A DNA stretch of 64,000 nt from Psychrobacter sp. MF31 (GTDB taxonomy: Bacteria; Pseudomonadota; Gammaproteobacteria; Pseudomonadales; Moraxellaceae): assembly GCF_012847335.1 (NCBI RefSeq), contig NZ_JABBDX010000001.1, forward strand, positions 682,001 through 746,000, read 5' to 3'. Below, one piece after another: positions 18,646-28,583 of the stretch (position 1 is its first letter; each line of letters starts with the position of its first letter). Both the position numbers and the translations under genes were made by a program. The notes beneath the pieces are model-generated. The model searched no databases and was not told the DNA's origin. It worked only from the letters and a program-made list of their open reading frames with translations.

Positions 18646-20067
18646 TCAAGACTTTGGCTCATCAAGATTGCTATCTTGTTTTAATACTGAGCGCTGCTCT
18701 TTTTCTAAGCGCTCAAGGGCAAAATTGAGCCGTTTTTTAATTTCTTGATAGTCATAGTTTTTAACGTCTTTAAAGTTTAAATGCAAATTAAAGCCGGGTA
18801 AGGTGTGATCGATCCATTTGGACATCTCCCCTTGACTGACATCAGGATCAAGCACTTGCCAAGCCGGCACTTTGTCATCAAAACCTTTTAAACTAAAAGT
18901 GCCTGCAAACTCGCAATCGTAATCGTGGCAGATGTAATCGTAAGTGGCTTGGCTAATAAAAATATCGCTTTTCCCCGCCGCCGACTCAAGCCTTGAGGCT
19001 AAATTGGCTTCTTTACCAATCAAGGTATAGCTCATGCGGTTGCTGCTGCCAAAGTTGCCCACATGACAATAGCCGGTTGAAATGCCAATACGAACGTAAA
19101 GCCCCTCAAATCCCATCAGCCGCCAAGTTTGACGCAGGCTGCGCATCTCGCGGCGCATGTCCACCGCCATCGCCACACAATCAAGGGCATCTTGACGAGC
19201 ACCGCGACTGTTCGGCTCACCAAAAAAGCAAACCATGCCATCGCCAATAAACTTATCAAGCACCGCGCCGTGGCGATTGGCGATCAGCGTCATGCTGTGC
19301 ATATAGGTGTTTAAAATATCCGCAAGATTGTCAGCGCTTAGGCTATCTGAAAGCTCGGTAAATCCTGCGATATCTGAAAACATAATCGTTAATTTGGCGC
19401 GTTTGTTGGCAACGATTACTGGGCTGTCCGTTTTGACAATCGGCTGCCAAATTTGCGGCGGCACAAATCGGGTCAATTTATTGATGACTGACACCATGGT
19501 GGCTAGGCGCTCACGAGCTTGGGTAGAGGTTTTAAAATAGCTCAAATATTTGCGATGAATGGACCAATACTGCCATAAAATGGCGCAAATACTGACAAAC
19601 AACACCGTTGGCGCTAAAAATCCTTCATGGCAGTTGGTATTTCTACCATTTAACGTGACGCTGACATAATAAAACATCAAGCTGGTAATCACCGCAACGC
19701 TGACAAGCTTTAACCGATCTTCGCTCTCGCTGACAATTACCCGAAAGCCAATCAGCATAACAAGGCTTAGCGCCATCACGGTACAAAACTGTGACAACCC
19801 AATCATGGTCGCCAGCAAAATGATGACAATGTTGGACGTCCAAAAACTTGGCGCTCGGCGATAGTTGTAAACCAAGATCATTATGCTTGGCAAAACGACA
19901 ATCACCAGTCGCGCCATCGAACTTGGATTAAATTCGTAATACAGCGCTGAAAAAATGCCAGTAATGATGAGCACAAAAGCTTCAGGATAGTTAAACGAGC
20001 CATCCTTTTGGTTGGTAAGCTTTTGCTTGAAGGCTTGTAAATTAGAAAAGCGACTAAAAAATGCCAT
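18646..20067 (-). CDS. Membrane-bound class III adenylate/guanylate cyclase
   Basis: The product is 473 residues from the ATG at 20067; a TTG eight codons upstream has no ribosome site. About six hydrophobic helices fill residues 30-180, followed by a helical linker. The cyclase homology domain starts near residue 215 (AKLTIMFSDIAGFTELSD). Both metal-binding aspartates are present: one in FSDIAGFT and one in KFIGDGMVCFFG near 275. GISTGYCHVGNFGSSNRMSYTLIG supplies the rest of the active site, so the enzyme looks intact. The form resembles the Pseudomonas CyaB type, which makes cAMP. Substrate choice cannot be settled by eye. Confidence 0.88.
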   Translation of the reverse strand: MAFFSRFSNLQAFKQKLTNQKDGSFNYPEAFVLIITGIFSALYYEFNPSSMARLVIVVLPSIMILVYNYRRAPSFWTSNIVIILLATMIGLSQFCTVMALSLVMLIGFRVIVSESEDRLKLVSVAVITSLMFYYVSVTLNGRNTNCHEGFLAPTVLFVSICAILWQYWSIHRKYLSYFKTSTQARERLATMVSVINKLTRFVPPQIWQPIVKTDSPVIVANKRAKLTIMFSDIAGFTELSDSLSADNLADILNTYMHSMTLIANRHGAVLDKFIGDGMVCFFGEPNSRGARQDALDCVAMAVDMRREMRSLRQTWRLMGFEGLYVRIGISTGYCHVGNFGSSNRMSYTLIGKEANLASRLESAAGKSDIFISQATYDYICHDYDCEFAGTFSLKGFDDKVPAWQVLDPDVSQGEMSKWIDHTLPGFNLHLNFKDVKNYDYQEIKKRLNFALERLEKEQRSVLKQDSNLDEPKS

Positions 20068-20193
20068 GATGATCCGGCGTAAAGCAAACAAAAAGGGGAA
20101 AATAAGTTATAACCGATAATGGCGCCAGATGCCAGTTATTCTTACTTAAACGTTAATCCTATGTTAATAAATATAAAATGCTAGGCATAAAAA

Positions 20194-20229
20194 TAAGCCA
20201 TTTATCAAACAGTTAAGATAAATGGCTTA
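20194..20229 (-). terminator. Terminator after the HIT gene
   Basis: A perfect 13-bp stem (TAAGCCATTTATC, 10-nt loop, complement) lies 17 bp past the HIT stop. Read on the minus strand it is followed by a T-rich stretch. Confidence 0.75.
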
Positions 20230-20245
20230 ATTAATTTTATTTTGG

Positions 20246-20677
20246 CTACATGCGCCAATCAAACGGCATTTGATGATGACCGCGAAGCGCCATCATGAGC
20301 GCCTGCTGCATTTGGGTTAAAATCTCTTGCGAATACGGCACGGCAGGGATGCCCCAAACCGGATTTGGCCATTGGCTGTCGTTTTGGTAGCGAACAATGT
20401 GATGAAAATGCAATTGCGGCACTTGATTGCCAAGAGCGGCGACGTTCATTTTATCGGCTTGAAAAGTTTTGGCAAGCTGACTTGACAGCCAGCTTGACTC
20501 GCGTAAAAACTGAGCTTGATCCGACTCACTTAATTCATAAAGCTCTTTGACCCCTGAGACGCGCGGCACCAAAATCAGCCACGGAAATTGGCAGTCGTTA
20601 ATCAAGCGGCAAGTGGACAGTGGAAAATCCCCCACCAAAAAACTATCAGCGGCAAGCTTTGGGTGCAGTTGAAACAT
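20246..20677 (-). CDS. HIT family protein
   Basis: The product is 143 residues, the length of a single HIT domain. The catalytic triad motif appears as LHFHHIVRY near residue 90, so the H-x-H-x-H-x-x pattern of nucleotide hydrolases is only partly kept: the third histidine falls next to the second. The N-terminus (LAADSFLVGDFPLSTCRLINDC, FPWLILVPRV) matches bacterial HIT proteins that act on dinucleotides or AMP derivatives. Substrate is unknown. It is transcribed alone, downstream of mfd. Confidence 0.85.
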   Translation of the reverse strand: MFQLHPKLAADSFLVGDFPLSTCRLINDCQFPWLILVPRVSGVKELYELSESDQAQFLRESSWLSSQLAKTFQADKMNVAALGNQVPQLHFHHIVRYQNDSQWPNPVWGIPAVPYSQEILTQMQQALMMALRGHHQMPFDWRM

Positions 20678-20783
20678 AATGACAGCGGCTCATCTTATTA
20701 ATTTTAGCTAGTTTAGCAAAATTCCTAAGCTTGGCATAGCACCTTAAGCCGCTCCTCAATTTTACGGTAATGATCAAAGCTTG

Positions 20784-23700
20784 TTAGATCGTTTCTGTGA
20801 TATGCTCATGAAAATAATTAAGCAGCTCGGTTACCGTGTCAACGCGCGCCTGCGCGGTGGTCAGTTTAGCCGCATCACTAAAGCGAATCGCTGAGGCGCC
20901 ATTCATTTTAAAATGGCGAGCGTCTGATTGGATCAGTTTGATGATAGATAACGCTTCAACTGGTGTGTCCGGCGCAAATTCTAAGGTCACGCTTGAGGTA
21001 CTGGCATCAATCTTATTAATTTTTAACGGCTCAGCCAATAACCTTAATTGATGAACGGCAAATAACTGGCGGGTTTGCTCAGGGAGCGCGCCAAAGCGAT
21101 CAATCATTTCGGTGCGAATATCAATCAGCGCCGCTTTGTCCTCAGCGTTACTGATTCGCTTGTAAAACAGTAGCCGCTGATGAACATCGTGTAAATACTC
21201 CTCCGGAACAAGCGCGGAAGCATGCAGATTAATTTCACTGGTTAAAGACAGCGGCGAGCTTAAATTCGGCTCACGACCGGCTTTAATGGCTTTGGTGGCG
21301 CGCTCAAGCATGTCCATATACAAGCTAAAGCCAATCGCTTGCATGTTACCGCTTTGCTGCTTGCCTAAAATCTCCCCCGCCCCGCGAATTTCTAAATCTT
21401 CACTTGCCAACATAAACCCTGCGCCCAAAGTATTGGCGCGCTCAATCGCATGAAGGCGGCGTTTGGCATCGCCTTTTAAGCCTTTAAGTGACGGCACAAG
21501 CAGATAGCAATAGGCTTGATGATGGCTGCGACCCACACGACCGCGAAGCTGATGAAGCTGCGCCAGACCAAATTTATCAGCGCGCTCAATGATGATGGTA
21601 TTGGCATTTGGAACGTCAATTCCGGTTTCAATAATGGTGGTACAAACCAAAACGTTAAACTTTTTATGGTAAAACTGCTGCATGATTTGCTCAAGCTGAC
21701 GCTCTTGCATCTGACCGTGAGCGACGCCAACGCGAGCCTCGGGAACAAGTTCGCGGATAGTTTCTGCCATGCGCTCAATGCTTGCCACATCGTTATGAAG
21801 CAAATACACCTGACCGCCGCGAAGCAATTCACGCAAAATTGCCTCTTTCATCAGTGCGTCGGTTTTTTGCATGACAAAGGTTTTAATCGCCAATCGGCGC
21901 GCTGGTGGCGTCGCGATAATCGACATATCGCGCATGCCGGATAGTGCCATATTCAGCGTTCTTGGGATGGGTGTTGCGGTCATGGATAGGCTATCAACAT
22001 TGGTTTGAATCGCTTTAATGCGCTCTTTATGGCGAACACCAAAGCGGTGCTCTTCATCGACAATCATGAGTCCTAAATTGACAAATTTGACATCCGGCTG
22101 CAATAACTTGTGCGTGCCAATGACAATATCCACTTTACCGTCGGCTAAATCGGCCAGCACTTTTTCTTGATGCTTTTTACCACCAAATCGTGAAAGTGAT
22201 TCAATCCGAACCGGCCAATCCGCAAATCTATCCAAAAAATTATCTTCGTGTTGACCGGCAAGCAAGGTCGTTGGTACGAGCACCGCCACTTGATATCCCG
22301 CGCTTACCGCAATAAATGCCGCTCGCATGGCAACTTCAGTTTTGCCAAAGCCCACATCGCCACAAATGAGGCGATCCATCGGCTTATTTTGCTTCATATC
22401 ATGCATGACCGCATGAATGGCATTGGCTTGGTCGGGCGTTTCTTCAAAGGCAAATTGACTGGCAAACAAGTCATAATGCGCCATGTCAATGTTAAAATGA
22501 ATACCGACTTTAGCATCACGCCGCGCTTGAACGTTAAGCAACTCGGCGGCAACGTCATGAATTTGCTCAAGGGCTTTTTGCTTGGCTTTATCCCATTTGC
22601 CGCTGCCAATTTTATGCAAAGGCGCGGTCGCAGGATCGCCGCCACTATAGCGGCTAATCATGTTGAGATTGGCAACCGGAACGTAAATGCTCGCGTCATC
22701 GGCGTATTTTAAATGGATAAATTCTTGCTCGCCTTCCCCAACGTCCAAAGTAATCAAGCCATCATAACGACCAATACCATGCTCAATATGAACGACCGGA
22801 CTGCCTTCGGTCATTTCGGTAACGCTTTTTACCAAAAACTCTTCAGAAACACCACTTTGACGGCGGCGGCGCGTTTGTAGCACTTGCCTGCCAAATAATT
22901 GCGTCTCACTAATCATCACCAAGCGCTCAGGAACAAACACCCCGCGCTCAATCGGCGCTACCGTCAAGCCAACGGATGGCAAGCCGCGGCTTTGACTGGT
23001 GATGTCATTTTCGGCTAAAAACTCTTTAAAACTTGGATAAATTTTGGTATCAATTTTACCTTTAAACAGCTCAGTTAGAATTTCGCGGCGACCTGCCGTT
23101 TCTGCAACAATCAATATCGGGGCACTTGCATTTTCCGCTAAAAAGTCTAAAAGCGCGGCAAGTGGTTCGGCTTTTTGATGATTCACCGGCAGCTCTGGCG
23201 GCGGTAACGCGGTCAATGTCACCAAGCCTTGAGCGCCCTCTTTTGCCTCAACCATCTTATCATCCGCACCCAAAATCACGCGCGGATAACCGTTTAGATA
23301 TTCATTAAGCGAACTTGATGGCAAGTACAGCAGCTCAGGCGGCAAAATGGGCTTATCGATATCATGGCGGCGCTCTTCATAGCGGCGCTGAATTTGCGAC
23401 CAATATTCCGCTTGGTTTTCGTTAATTAACTCATCGGTAATGATCAGCGCATCTTTGGGTAAATAGGCAAATAAATTGCCTTCCGATTGCCAATCATTTT
23501 GGTCAAAAAATAGCGGCTGATAATATTCCAAACCGCTACTGGCAATCCCTGACATCACATCTTGATGCAGCTCAAACTTTCGGCTACTGGTGTTGGGAAA
23601 CATTGCCGCAAAATTGGTTCGAAACGTTTCGCGACCTTCATCAAGCGGAAATTCTTTAGCAGGCAGAATTTGAAACTGCTTAATCGGCTTTGAAACGTCC

Positions 23701-24425
23701 GGCAGTTTATGCAGCAGCGACAGCGACTCTTGACGGACATTGTCATCTTTGCCGGCAATAATATTTGCCAAATCGTCTTGGGTGAGCGTTCTTTGCGTTT
23801 CGGGGTGAAAAAAGCGAATGGTGTCGATTTCATCATCAAACAAGTCAAGGCGCATTGGAAACGGCTGACCCATCGCAAAAATATCGACGATGCTACCACG
23901 AACCGCAAACTCCCCCGGCTCAAACACGTTTTCAACCGCTCGGTAACCGGCTTTGGTCAATAGTTCACGCTGACTGTTAATATCAAAAGTATCACCAACC
24001 TTTAAGTCAAAATGCTGACCGATAAGCCAACTTGGCGGCGCAACCCTTTGCATGAGCGTTTGAATAGAAATAAGCAGAACGCCAAATTTTGGCATGTCCG
24101 TCAATAAATTAATGCGCTCACTGACGATATCTTGATGCGGCGACAAGTCATCGTAGCTGAGCGTTTCCCAATCAGGGAACACAAAGGCATCAACGCCGCA
24201 AAAGGCAAGCTCAGTTTCGATTTGATTGAGCTGATTTTGATTGCGAGCGACCACCACTTTTAGGCGATTGTCCAACTGCCAAAGATCGGTATCAACCAAA
24301 CTTGATAGCCATAAGCTGCCAACCGCACCATAAACGGGAGCAAGCCAGCGGCGCTCATTTTTTAAAATAGGAAAAAGTTGCTCATTAATCGGGGCAAAGG
24401 CAGCAGTTAAAGCAGAGATAGGCAT
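20784..24425 (-). CDS. mfd: Transcription-repair coupling factor Mfd
   Basis: The product is 1,213 residues, slightly longer than the 1,148 of E. coli. Mfd removes RNA polymerase stalled at DNA lesions and recruits UvrA. Domains in order: the UvrB-like N-terminal module (residues 1 to about 400), the CarD-like polymerase-interacting domain near 532-600 (VVHIEHGIGRYDGL), the helicase core with LICGDVGFGKTEVAMRAAF near 687 and VDEEHRFGVRHKERIK near 788, the TRG motif region, and the C-terminal TRCF domain (YKRISNAEDKAAL). All key motifs look intact. Confidence 0.98.
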   Translation of the reverse strand: MPISALTAAFAPINEQLFPILKNERRWLAPVYGAVGSLWLSSLVDTDLWQLDNRLKVVVARNQNQLNQIETELAFCGVDAFVFPDWETLSYDDLSPHQDIVSERINLLTDMPKFGVLLISIQTLMQRVAPPSWLIGQHFDLKVGDTFDINSQRELLTKAGYRAVENVFEPGEFAVRGSIVDIFAMGQPFPMRLDLFDDEIDTIRFFHPETQRTLTQDDLANIIAGKDDNVRQESLSLLHKLPDVSKPIKQFQILPAKEFPLDEGRETFRTNFAAMFPNTSSRKFELHQDVMSGIASSGLEYYQPLFFDQNDWQSEGNLFAYLPKDALIITDELINENQAEYWSQIQRRYEERRHDIDKPILPPELLYLPSSSLNEYLNGYPRVILGADDKMVEAKEGAQGLVTLTALPPPELPVNHQKAEPLAALLDFLAENASAPILIVAETAGRREILTELFKGKIDTKIYPSFKEFLAENDITSQSRGLPSVGLTVAPIERGVFVPERLVMISETQLFGRQVLQTRRRRQSGVSEEFLVKSVTEMTEGSPVVHIEHGIGRYDGLITLDVGEGEQEFIHLKYADDASIYVPVANLNMISRYSGGDPATAPLHKIGSGKWDKAKQKALEQIHDVAAELLNVQARRDAKVGIHFNIDMAHYDLFASQFAFEETPDQANAIHAVMHDMKQNKPMDRLICGDVGFGKTEVAMRAAFIAVSAGYQVAVLVPTTLLAGQHEDNFLDRFADWPVRIESLSRFGGKKHQEKVLADLADGKVDIVIGTHKLLQPDVKFVNLGLMIVDEEHRFGVRHKERIKAIQTNVDSLSMTATPIPRTLNMALSGMRDMSIIATPPARRLAIKTFVMQKTDALMKEAILRELLRGGQVYLLHNDVASIERMAETIRELVPEARVGVAHGQMQERQLEQIMQQFYHKKFNVLVCTTIIETGIDVPNANTIIIERADKFGLAQLHQLRGRVGRSHHQAYCYLLVPSLKGLKGDAKRRLHAIERANTLGAGFMLASEDLEIRGAGEILGKQQSGNMQAIGFSLYMDMLERATKAIKAGREPNLSSPLSLTSEINLHASALVPEEYLHDVHQRLLFYKRISNAEDKAALIDIRTEMIDRFGALPEQTRQLFAVHQLRLLAEPLKINKIDASTSSVTLEFAPDTPVEALSIIKLIQSDARHFKMNGASAIRFSDAAKLTTAQARVDTVTELLNYFHEHITETI

Positions 24426-24563
24426 AGCAGAATCAAATCAACGTGATAGGTTAGGTAAGCTTGTAAGCAAAAAACTATTATACGAGGATTTTGGTCATTG
24501 ACCAAAACGATTGCCGTAACGGTTTGTGATTGGCAAAGCGGAACGATGAACCAGTCAAATAGC

Positions 24564-24594
24564 AAAAAATCCCAGTGATGACTGAGATTTTTAC
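24564..24594 (-). terminator. Terminator after rraA
   Basis: AAAAATC and CAGT pair with ACTG and GATTTTT around a GATG loop, with one mismatch. It lies just beyond the rraA stop and reads with a T-tract on the minus strand. Confidence 0.6.
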
Positions 24595-24626
24595 TGAACT
24601 ATTAAAAATTTGGTCTTTAAATAAGA

Positions 24627-25151
24627 TTAAATCAGCGGCTTATCGCTTGCAATCATGCCGTTGTTGTCAGCATAAATATACATGCCAGAATTCAGCGTCA
24701 AATCGCCAAAGCTGATTTCGATATCGGTTTGACCTTCATCACGTCGCGTTGATTTGCGAGGAATACAGCCGACTGCCATCACGCCCAAATCCATCTCTGC
24801 CATCGCATCGACATCACGGACGCAGCCATAAATGACCACCCCTTCCCAGCCGTTTTTGACCGCCGATTCGGCAATCATATCGCCAAGCAGGGCACAGCGC
24901 ATTGAGCCGCCGCCATCAACGACCAAGACTTTGCCATTGCCATTATCATCACGACCGTTTGAGCCAAGCAGCGATTTGACGCGGCTGTTGTCCTCAAAGC
25001 ATTTTACCGTCACGATTTGACCGCAAAATTTATCTTTACCACCAAAGCTATAAAACGATTTACCCTCGATATTGGGCAGGCAAACTTGCGATTCTGGGTT
25101 ATTATCCAGCAAATCACAGGTTACAAAGTTGTCTTTGGTCATCTCAGTCAT
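24627..25151 (-). CDS. rraA: RraA family protein (regulator of RNase E activity A type)
   Basis: The product is 174 residues, close to E. coli RraA (161). Conserved blocks include DGGGSMRCALLGDMIAESAV near residue 78, GWEGVVIYGCVRDVDAM and IPRKSTRRDEGQTDIEISFG. In E. coli RraA trimers bind and inhibit RNase E. Many relatives instead are 4-hydroxy-4-methyl-2-oxoglutarate aldolases, and the two are hard to tell apart. Length and the STRRDEGQTDI block favour the RraA type. Single gene. Confidence 0.85.
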   Translation of the reverse strand: MTEMTKDNFVTCDLLDNNPESQVCLPNIEGKSFYSFGGKDKFCGQIVTVKCFEDNSRVKSLLGSNGRDDNGNGKVLVVDGGGSMRCALLGDMIAESAVKNGWEGVVIYGCVRDVDAMAEMDLGVMAVGCIPRKSTRRDEGQTDIEISFGDLTLNSGMYIYADNNGMIASDKPLI

Positions 25152-25289
25152 TGATTACGCTCCATGCTTATTGTTGACAATGCTTTTGCCATTAATTTTT
25201 ATTGAACAAATTGCGTTCATGTTTAAGCTTTTACTTAAATCAGCAGTAAAAATTATCGCCCATAACATAGCATAATTGCCGCCAATCGC

Positions 25290-25991
25290 CTAATGCTTTA
25301 CGCGCGTCATGGCAAGCAGCTGCTTATTTTCGATGATATCAACGGTAGGAAATTTAGAAGCTTCGCGGTATTTTCCGCTTTCATAAATCGCTTGGGCGCT
25401 CATTGCCATCGCGATTGCCACCCTTTGGGCAGAGATTGGTCGTAGGGGCACCGATTCTGATACCAAAGGCGCAATGATCGAAAACGCCTTTTGGCTTAAG
25501 CTTTCAAGCGGTCGACCTTTATGCTTACCAAGCAGCAGTGACGGTCGAAAAATCACCAAGCGGTTAAAATTAAGCTCGATAATTGATTGCTCCGTTTCCG
25601 CTTTAACCCGATTATAAAAAAAGCGGCTATTTTTATCAGCATTCATGGCGGACAACAAAAAGAAGTTTTGAACACCTTTATCTCGGCACAATTTGGCAAA
25701 GGTGACATTGTAATCGTGATCGACTTTATAAAATGCCTCATCGCTTCCGGACTGCTTTTTGGTCGTCCCAAGGCAGCTGAACGCATCGGTGGTACTGTCC
25801 GCGCCAACGCTTGCAAAGACTTCTTTTAAATTGTCAAAATCATTGACTTGATAAAAGCGCATCCGGCTATTGATAAAGCGCGGCGGGCGGCGGGCAATTA
25901 CAATTAAGGTCTCATAGAGCACATTTAACTGCTCGATTAAATGCTGACCAACAAGCCCCGTCGCCCCGATCACTATCGCTTTTTGCTGCAT
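25290..25991 (-). CDS. NAD(P)-binding Rossmann-fold protein, HTATIP2-like
   Basis: The product is 233 residues. It begins with a clear dinucleotide-binding motif, VIGATGLVGQHLIEQL. Further matches to atypical short-chain dehydrogenases include FSCLGTTKKQSGSDEAFYKVDHDYN near residue 95, FFLLSAMNADKNSRFFYNRVKAETE near 132 (S with Y-x-x-x-K spacing) and FRPSLLLGKHKGRPLES. Relatives are annotated as oxidoreductases or NADH-binding proteins of unknown substrate. No pathway partner is adjacent. Confidence 0.85.
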   Translation of the reverse strand: MQQKAIVIGATGLVGQHLIEQLNVLYETLIVIARRPPRFINSRMRFYQVNDFDNLKEVFASVGADSTTDAFSCLGTTKKQSGSDEAFYKVDHDYNVTFAKLCRDKGVQNFFLLSAMNADKNSRFFYNRVKAETEQSIIELNFNRLVIFRPSLLLGKHKGRPLESLSQKAFSIIAPLVSESVPLRPISAQRVAIAMAMSAQAIYESGKYREASKFPTVDIIENKQLLAMTRVKH

Positions 25992-26411
25992 AGCCTACCT
26001 ATTATTGTTCGTCACTAAAATGAAGGATTGGCAAACCCAACCACTATTCTTGCCTAAAATACCTTATTATCCCTCAAGCTTGGCAAGATTTATTGTAAAA
26101 GAGTTTATCAAATCCTTTTCTTGGCGACCGATTATTTTTTAATCTTATAGGTTCTTGATCATATTTTCAGCACTTCACTTGACGCAATTCACAATCAATG
26201 GGCGATTGGTTTTTAAATATATTGTCCTTATGCTAATAATTTGCTAAGATAACCGGCTTTATACGCCAAGGTTGTTGCATTATTCCCAGCGGCTTTGGCA
26301 CAATTGATGAGAATCATCGGCATCATTTTGACGAGACGGCTGCTCGTCGGCCATGATTGTTTCACAGAATTTGCAATCAACATTCATAACTTTATCTTCA
26401 AGGAGATACGC
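25992..26411 (+). promoter_or_regulatory. Upstream region and leader of rpsT
   Basis: This 420-bp gap lies between two divergent genes. The best promoter-like pair on the plus strand is TTGTCC (26222-26227), 17 bp, TAAGAT (26245-26250), which would give a leader of about 155 nt before the rpsT GTG. In E. coli S20 represses its own translation through its leader and a rare start codon, so such control is plausible but not shown. I see nothing else of note. Confidence 0.45.
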
Positions 26412-26678
26412 GTGGCTAACTCTGCTCAAGCTCGTAAACGCGCCCGTCAAAATACCAAACGTCGCCAACATGCCGCTTCACAGCGCTCAATGGTTCGCAC
26501 TTATCTTAAGCGTGTTGACGCTGCCATTGCAACTCAAGACTATGCAGCAGCAACTGAAGCTTTCAAAAGAGCCGTTCCTGTGATCGATCGCATGGCGGAC
26601 AAAGGCATTATTCACAAAAACAAAGCCGCTCGTCGTAAAAGCCGCTTGAATAAAGCCATCAAAGCATTGCAAGCTTAA
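26412..26678 (+). CDS. rpsT: 30S ribosomal protein S20
   Basis: The product is 88 residues from a GTG at 26412, preceded by AAGGAGAT. Reading further upstream adds a tail absent from S20. The sequence ([20 protein letters not shown] at the start, [24 protein letters not shown] at the end) is a standard S20. The protein binds 16S rRNA early in small-subunit assembly. The non-ATG start echoes E. coli rpsT, where a UUG start takes part in autoregulation. It is the only plus-strand gene in a long run of minus-strand genes. Confidence 0.97.
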   Translation: MANSAQARKRARQNTKRRQHAASQRSMVRTYLKRVDAAIATQDYAAATEAFKRAVPVIDRMADKGIIHKNKAARRKSRLNKAIKALQA

Positions 26679-26694
26679 TACCCATTAAGCTTAA

Positions 26695-26728
26695 AAAAAA
26701 CCTTACCACTCGCGTAAGGTTTTTTTTA
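26695..26728. terminator. Bidirectional terminator after rpsT
   Basis: A 12-bp stem (AAAAAACCTTAC with GTAAGGTTTTTT) is flanked by A and T tracts. It serves rpsT and probably the convergent histidine phosphatase gene, whose stop it touches. Confidence 0.85.
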
Positions 26729-27565
26729 TGGCAATTCCCAACTGACTTTTGGCGGTAATAACAACTGCTGCGGCGCAAACCCAAGCGCTAAATAGCTATC
26801 GAGCAGGCTGCTAATCGATTTTGAATACAATCTGCCGCGCCAAATAAAATAAGCCGTTGATTGATAAAAAGGCTGATCGTCAAACCACAAAAACGTCCCC
26901 TCCATCATCTTTGGCCAATCACTCCAGCTTAGGTTTTTCGTATCGAGCATCACGGCTAAAAAAGCCGACAATAAAGTGTCATGACTGATTGCCAATAACA
27001 GATGATTTTGCTCAGGGCGCTTTTGATAAAATAAGGATAGCAAATCAAGCGCTCCTTGATATGCGTTTTTGGTGCCGTCAAGATCGCCTTGTAAAAAACG
27101 GTTGATAAAATTTAATACCCCAATTTCTTTAAACACTGGACTTGCAATATCAGGGTCAATCACCAAACTTCCCGGCTCAACAAGCAGCGACTGCGGCGCA
27201 ATATAGCGACTCAGCCCTGCCCCTGCTTGCATCAATTGAGCGGTATCAATGCAGCGCTTGATCGGGCTTGAAATGCTATCAACCTCCATCGAATACGGCA
27301 GATTATTGGCAAGCCAGCAGCCCCAAGAGTGGGCAAGAACGCGACCCTTTTGCGTAAGTGGCAGCTTGGAGCTTGCAAAGCCATTGCCGTCAGAACGCTC
27401 GCGCAACGAGTGGCGGGTGAATAAAATCAGCCGCTTAGCTTCTGGCAGCAGCTCTACCGACGCCATCATGCTGTCAGGCAAGTGCTCAGGAACAGGAGCG
27501 CCGCTTTTTTGATAGCTTGCCATCGTTGATATATTAGCATTCGCGTAGGGAGGATTTGAGTTCAT
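26726..27565 (-). CDS. Histidine phosphatase superfamily protein
   Basis: The product is 279 residues. The phosphate-pocket motif appears as LILFTRHSLRERSDG near residue 50, close to the canonical RHG (here RHS). A second conserved block, LLLAISHDTLLSAFLAVML near 195, supplies the second catalytic histidine, as in branch 2 acid phosphatases. No signal peptide is visible. Substrate is unknown. The RHS variant is typical of the acid phosphatase and phytase branch rather than phosphoglycerate mutases. Confidence 0.82.
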   Translation of the reverse strand: MNSNPPYANANISTMASYQKSGAPVPEHLPDSMMASVELLPEAKRLILFTRHSLRERSDGNGFASSKLPLTQKGRVLAHSWGCWLANNLPYSMEVDSISSPIKRCIDTAQLMQAGAGLSRYIAPQSLLVEPGSLVIDPDIASPVFKEIGVLNFINRFLQGDLDGTKNAYQGALDLLSLFYQKRPEQNHLLLAISHDTLLSAFLAVMLDTKNLSWSDWPKMMEGTFLWFDDQPFYQSTAYFIWRGRLYSKSISSLLDSYLALGFAPQQLLLPPKVSWELP

Positions 27566-27704
27566 GGCTCAAGACTAGCAGATTTTTTTGCTGCCGTGAA
27601 CTAATGACAAGTTTTGTAGCAATCATTTTTTGAAGTTGAAAAAATCGTTTAAGTTATGCTTAAACGTAATTCGGATTAGTTTTAAAAAAAATTTGCTAAC
27701 ATAA

Positions 27705-27733
27705 AAAAGCTGGATGATAAGTCCAGCTTTTTA
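27705..27733 (-). terminator. Terminator after pyrF
   Basis: An 11-bp stem (AAAAAGCTGGA, 7-nt loop, TCCAGCTTTTT) lies about 35 bp beyond the pyrF stop, with T-rich flanks on both strands. Confidence 0.8.
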
Positions 27734-27767
27734 ATAAATACAAGCTTTAAGCAAAGAACGTTAACGC

Positions 27768-28484
27768 TTAGATCCCTGACAAAATCAAATTTAGCTTAGC
27801 AAGGGGGTCGCTTGCCGTCGTGATGGAGCGACCAATGACCAAATAATCCGCGCCATCATCAAGCGCTTGCTTTGGCGTACAAATCCGCGATTGATCGTCG
27901 CTATTGTCCTCAGGTAAGCGAATTCCCGGCGTTACCAGTTTAAAATCAGTACCGCAAAGCTGCTTGAGCATTACCGCTTCGCGCGCTGAGCAAACCACCC
28001 CATCAAGACCAGCATCACGCGTCAGTTTAGCAAGGCGGCTGACTTGTAAGTCCAAATCATCATTAACACCAATTTGCGACAACGCCGCCTCATTCATTGA
28101 GGTGAGCACCGTTACTGCAATCAAGAGCGTTTGGTAATCGCCATCGACAAGCGCTTGCTTGGCGCGTGACATCGCCTCAAAACCGGCGCTGGCATGAACA
28201 TTCACCATCCAAACGCCCAAATCTGCCGCCGCTTTCACTGCCTGCGCGGTGGTATTTGGGATATCATGAAATTTTAAATCCAAAAATATCTCAAAGTCGC
28301 GACTTTGCAGTTCGGTGACGATCTGAGTGCCGCAGCGGGTAAACAGCTCTTTGCCCACTTTCAACCGGCACAAGTTAGGATTAAGACGGTCGGCTAAGGC
28401 AAGTGCTTGCGGCATGGTAAGATTATCAAGCGCCACGATGACAGGAGACATGACAGTTTGGGTTAAAGCTTTGGAGGAATTCAT
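27768..28484 (-). CDS. pyrF: Orotidine 5'-phosphate decarboxylase
   Basis: The product is 238 residues, usual for bacterial PyrF. It catalyses the last step of UMP synthesis, decarboxylation of OMP. The catalytic Lys-Asp network lies in [19 protein letters not shown] near residue 68. The phosphate-binding segments [11 protein letters not shown] and [16 protein letters not shown] complete the active site. A second ATG 12 codons in ([11 protein letters not shown]) could be the true start, since the family often begins there. It is downstream of ihfB in the same direction. Confidence 0.97.
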   Translation of the reverse strand: MNSSKALTQTVMSPVIVALDNLTMPQALALADRLNPNLCRLKVGKELFTRCGTQIVTELQSRDFEIFLDLKFHDIPNTTAQAVKAAADLGVWMVNVHASAGFEAMSRAKQALVDGDYQTLLIAVTVLTSMNEAALSQIGVNDDLDLQVSRLAKLTRDAGLDGVVCSAREAVMLKQLCGTDFKLVTPGIRLPEDNSDDQSRICTPKQALDDGADYLVIGRSITTASDPLAKLNLILSGI

Positions 28485-28545
28485 ATCAAAATCGCTTTAA
28501 AAATGAGGGACTGAAAAAATCGAGATGATCACTTAGCAACTATAA

Positions 28546-28578
28546 AAAACGCCGATTAAAATTTTTAATCAGCGTTTT
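28546..28578 (-). terminator. Terminator after ihfB
   Basis: AAAACGC and GATTAA pair with TTAATC and GCGTTTT, with one bulged C. It lies just past the ihfB stop, with A-rich and T-rich flanks. Confidence 0.65.
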
Positions 28579-28583
28579 AGGGC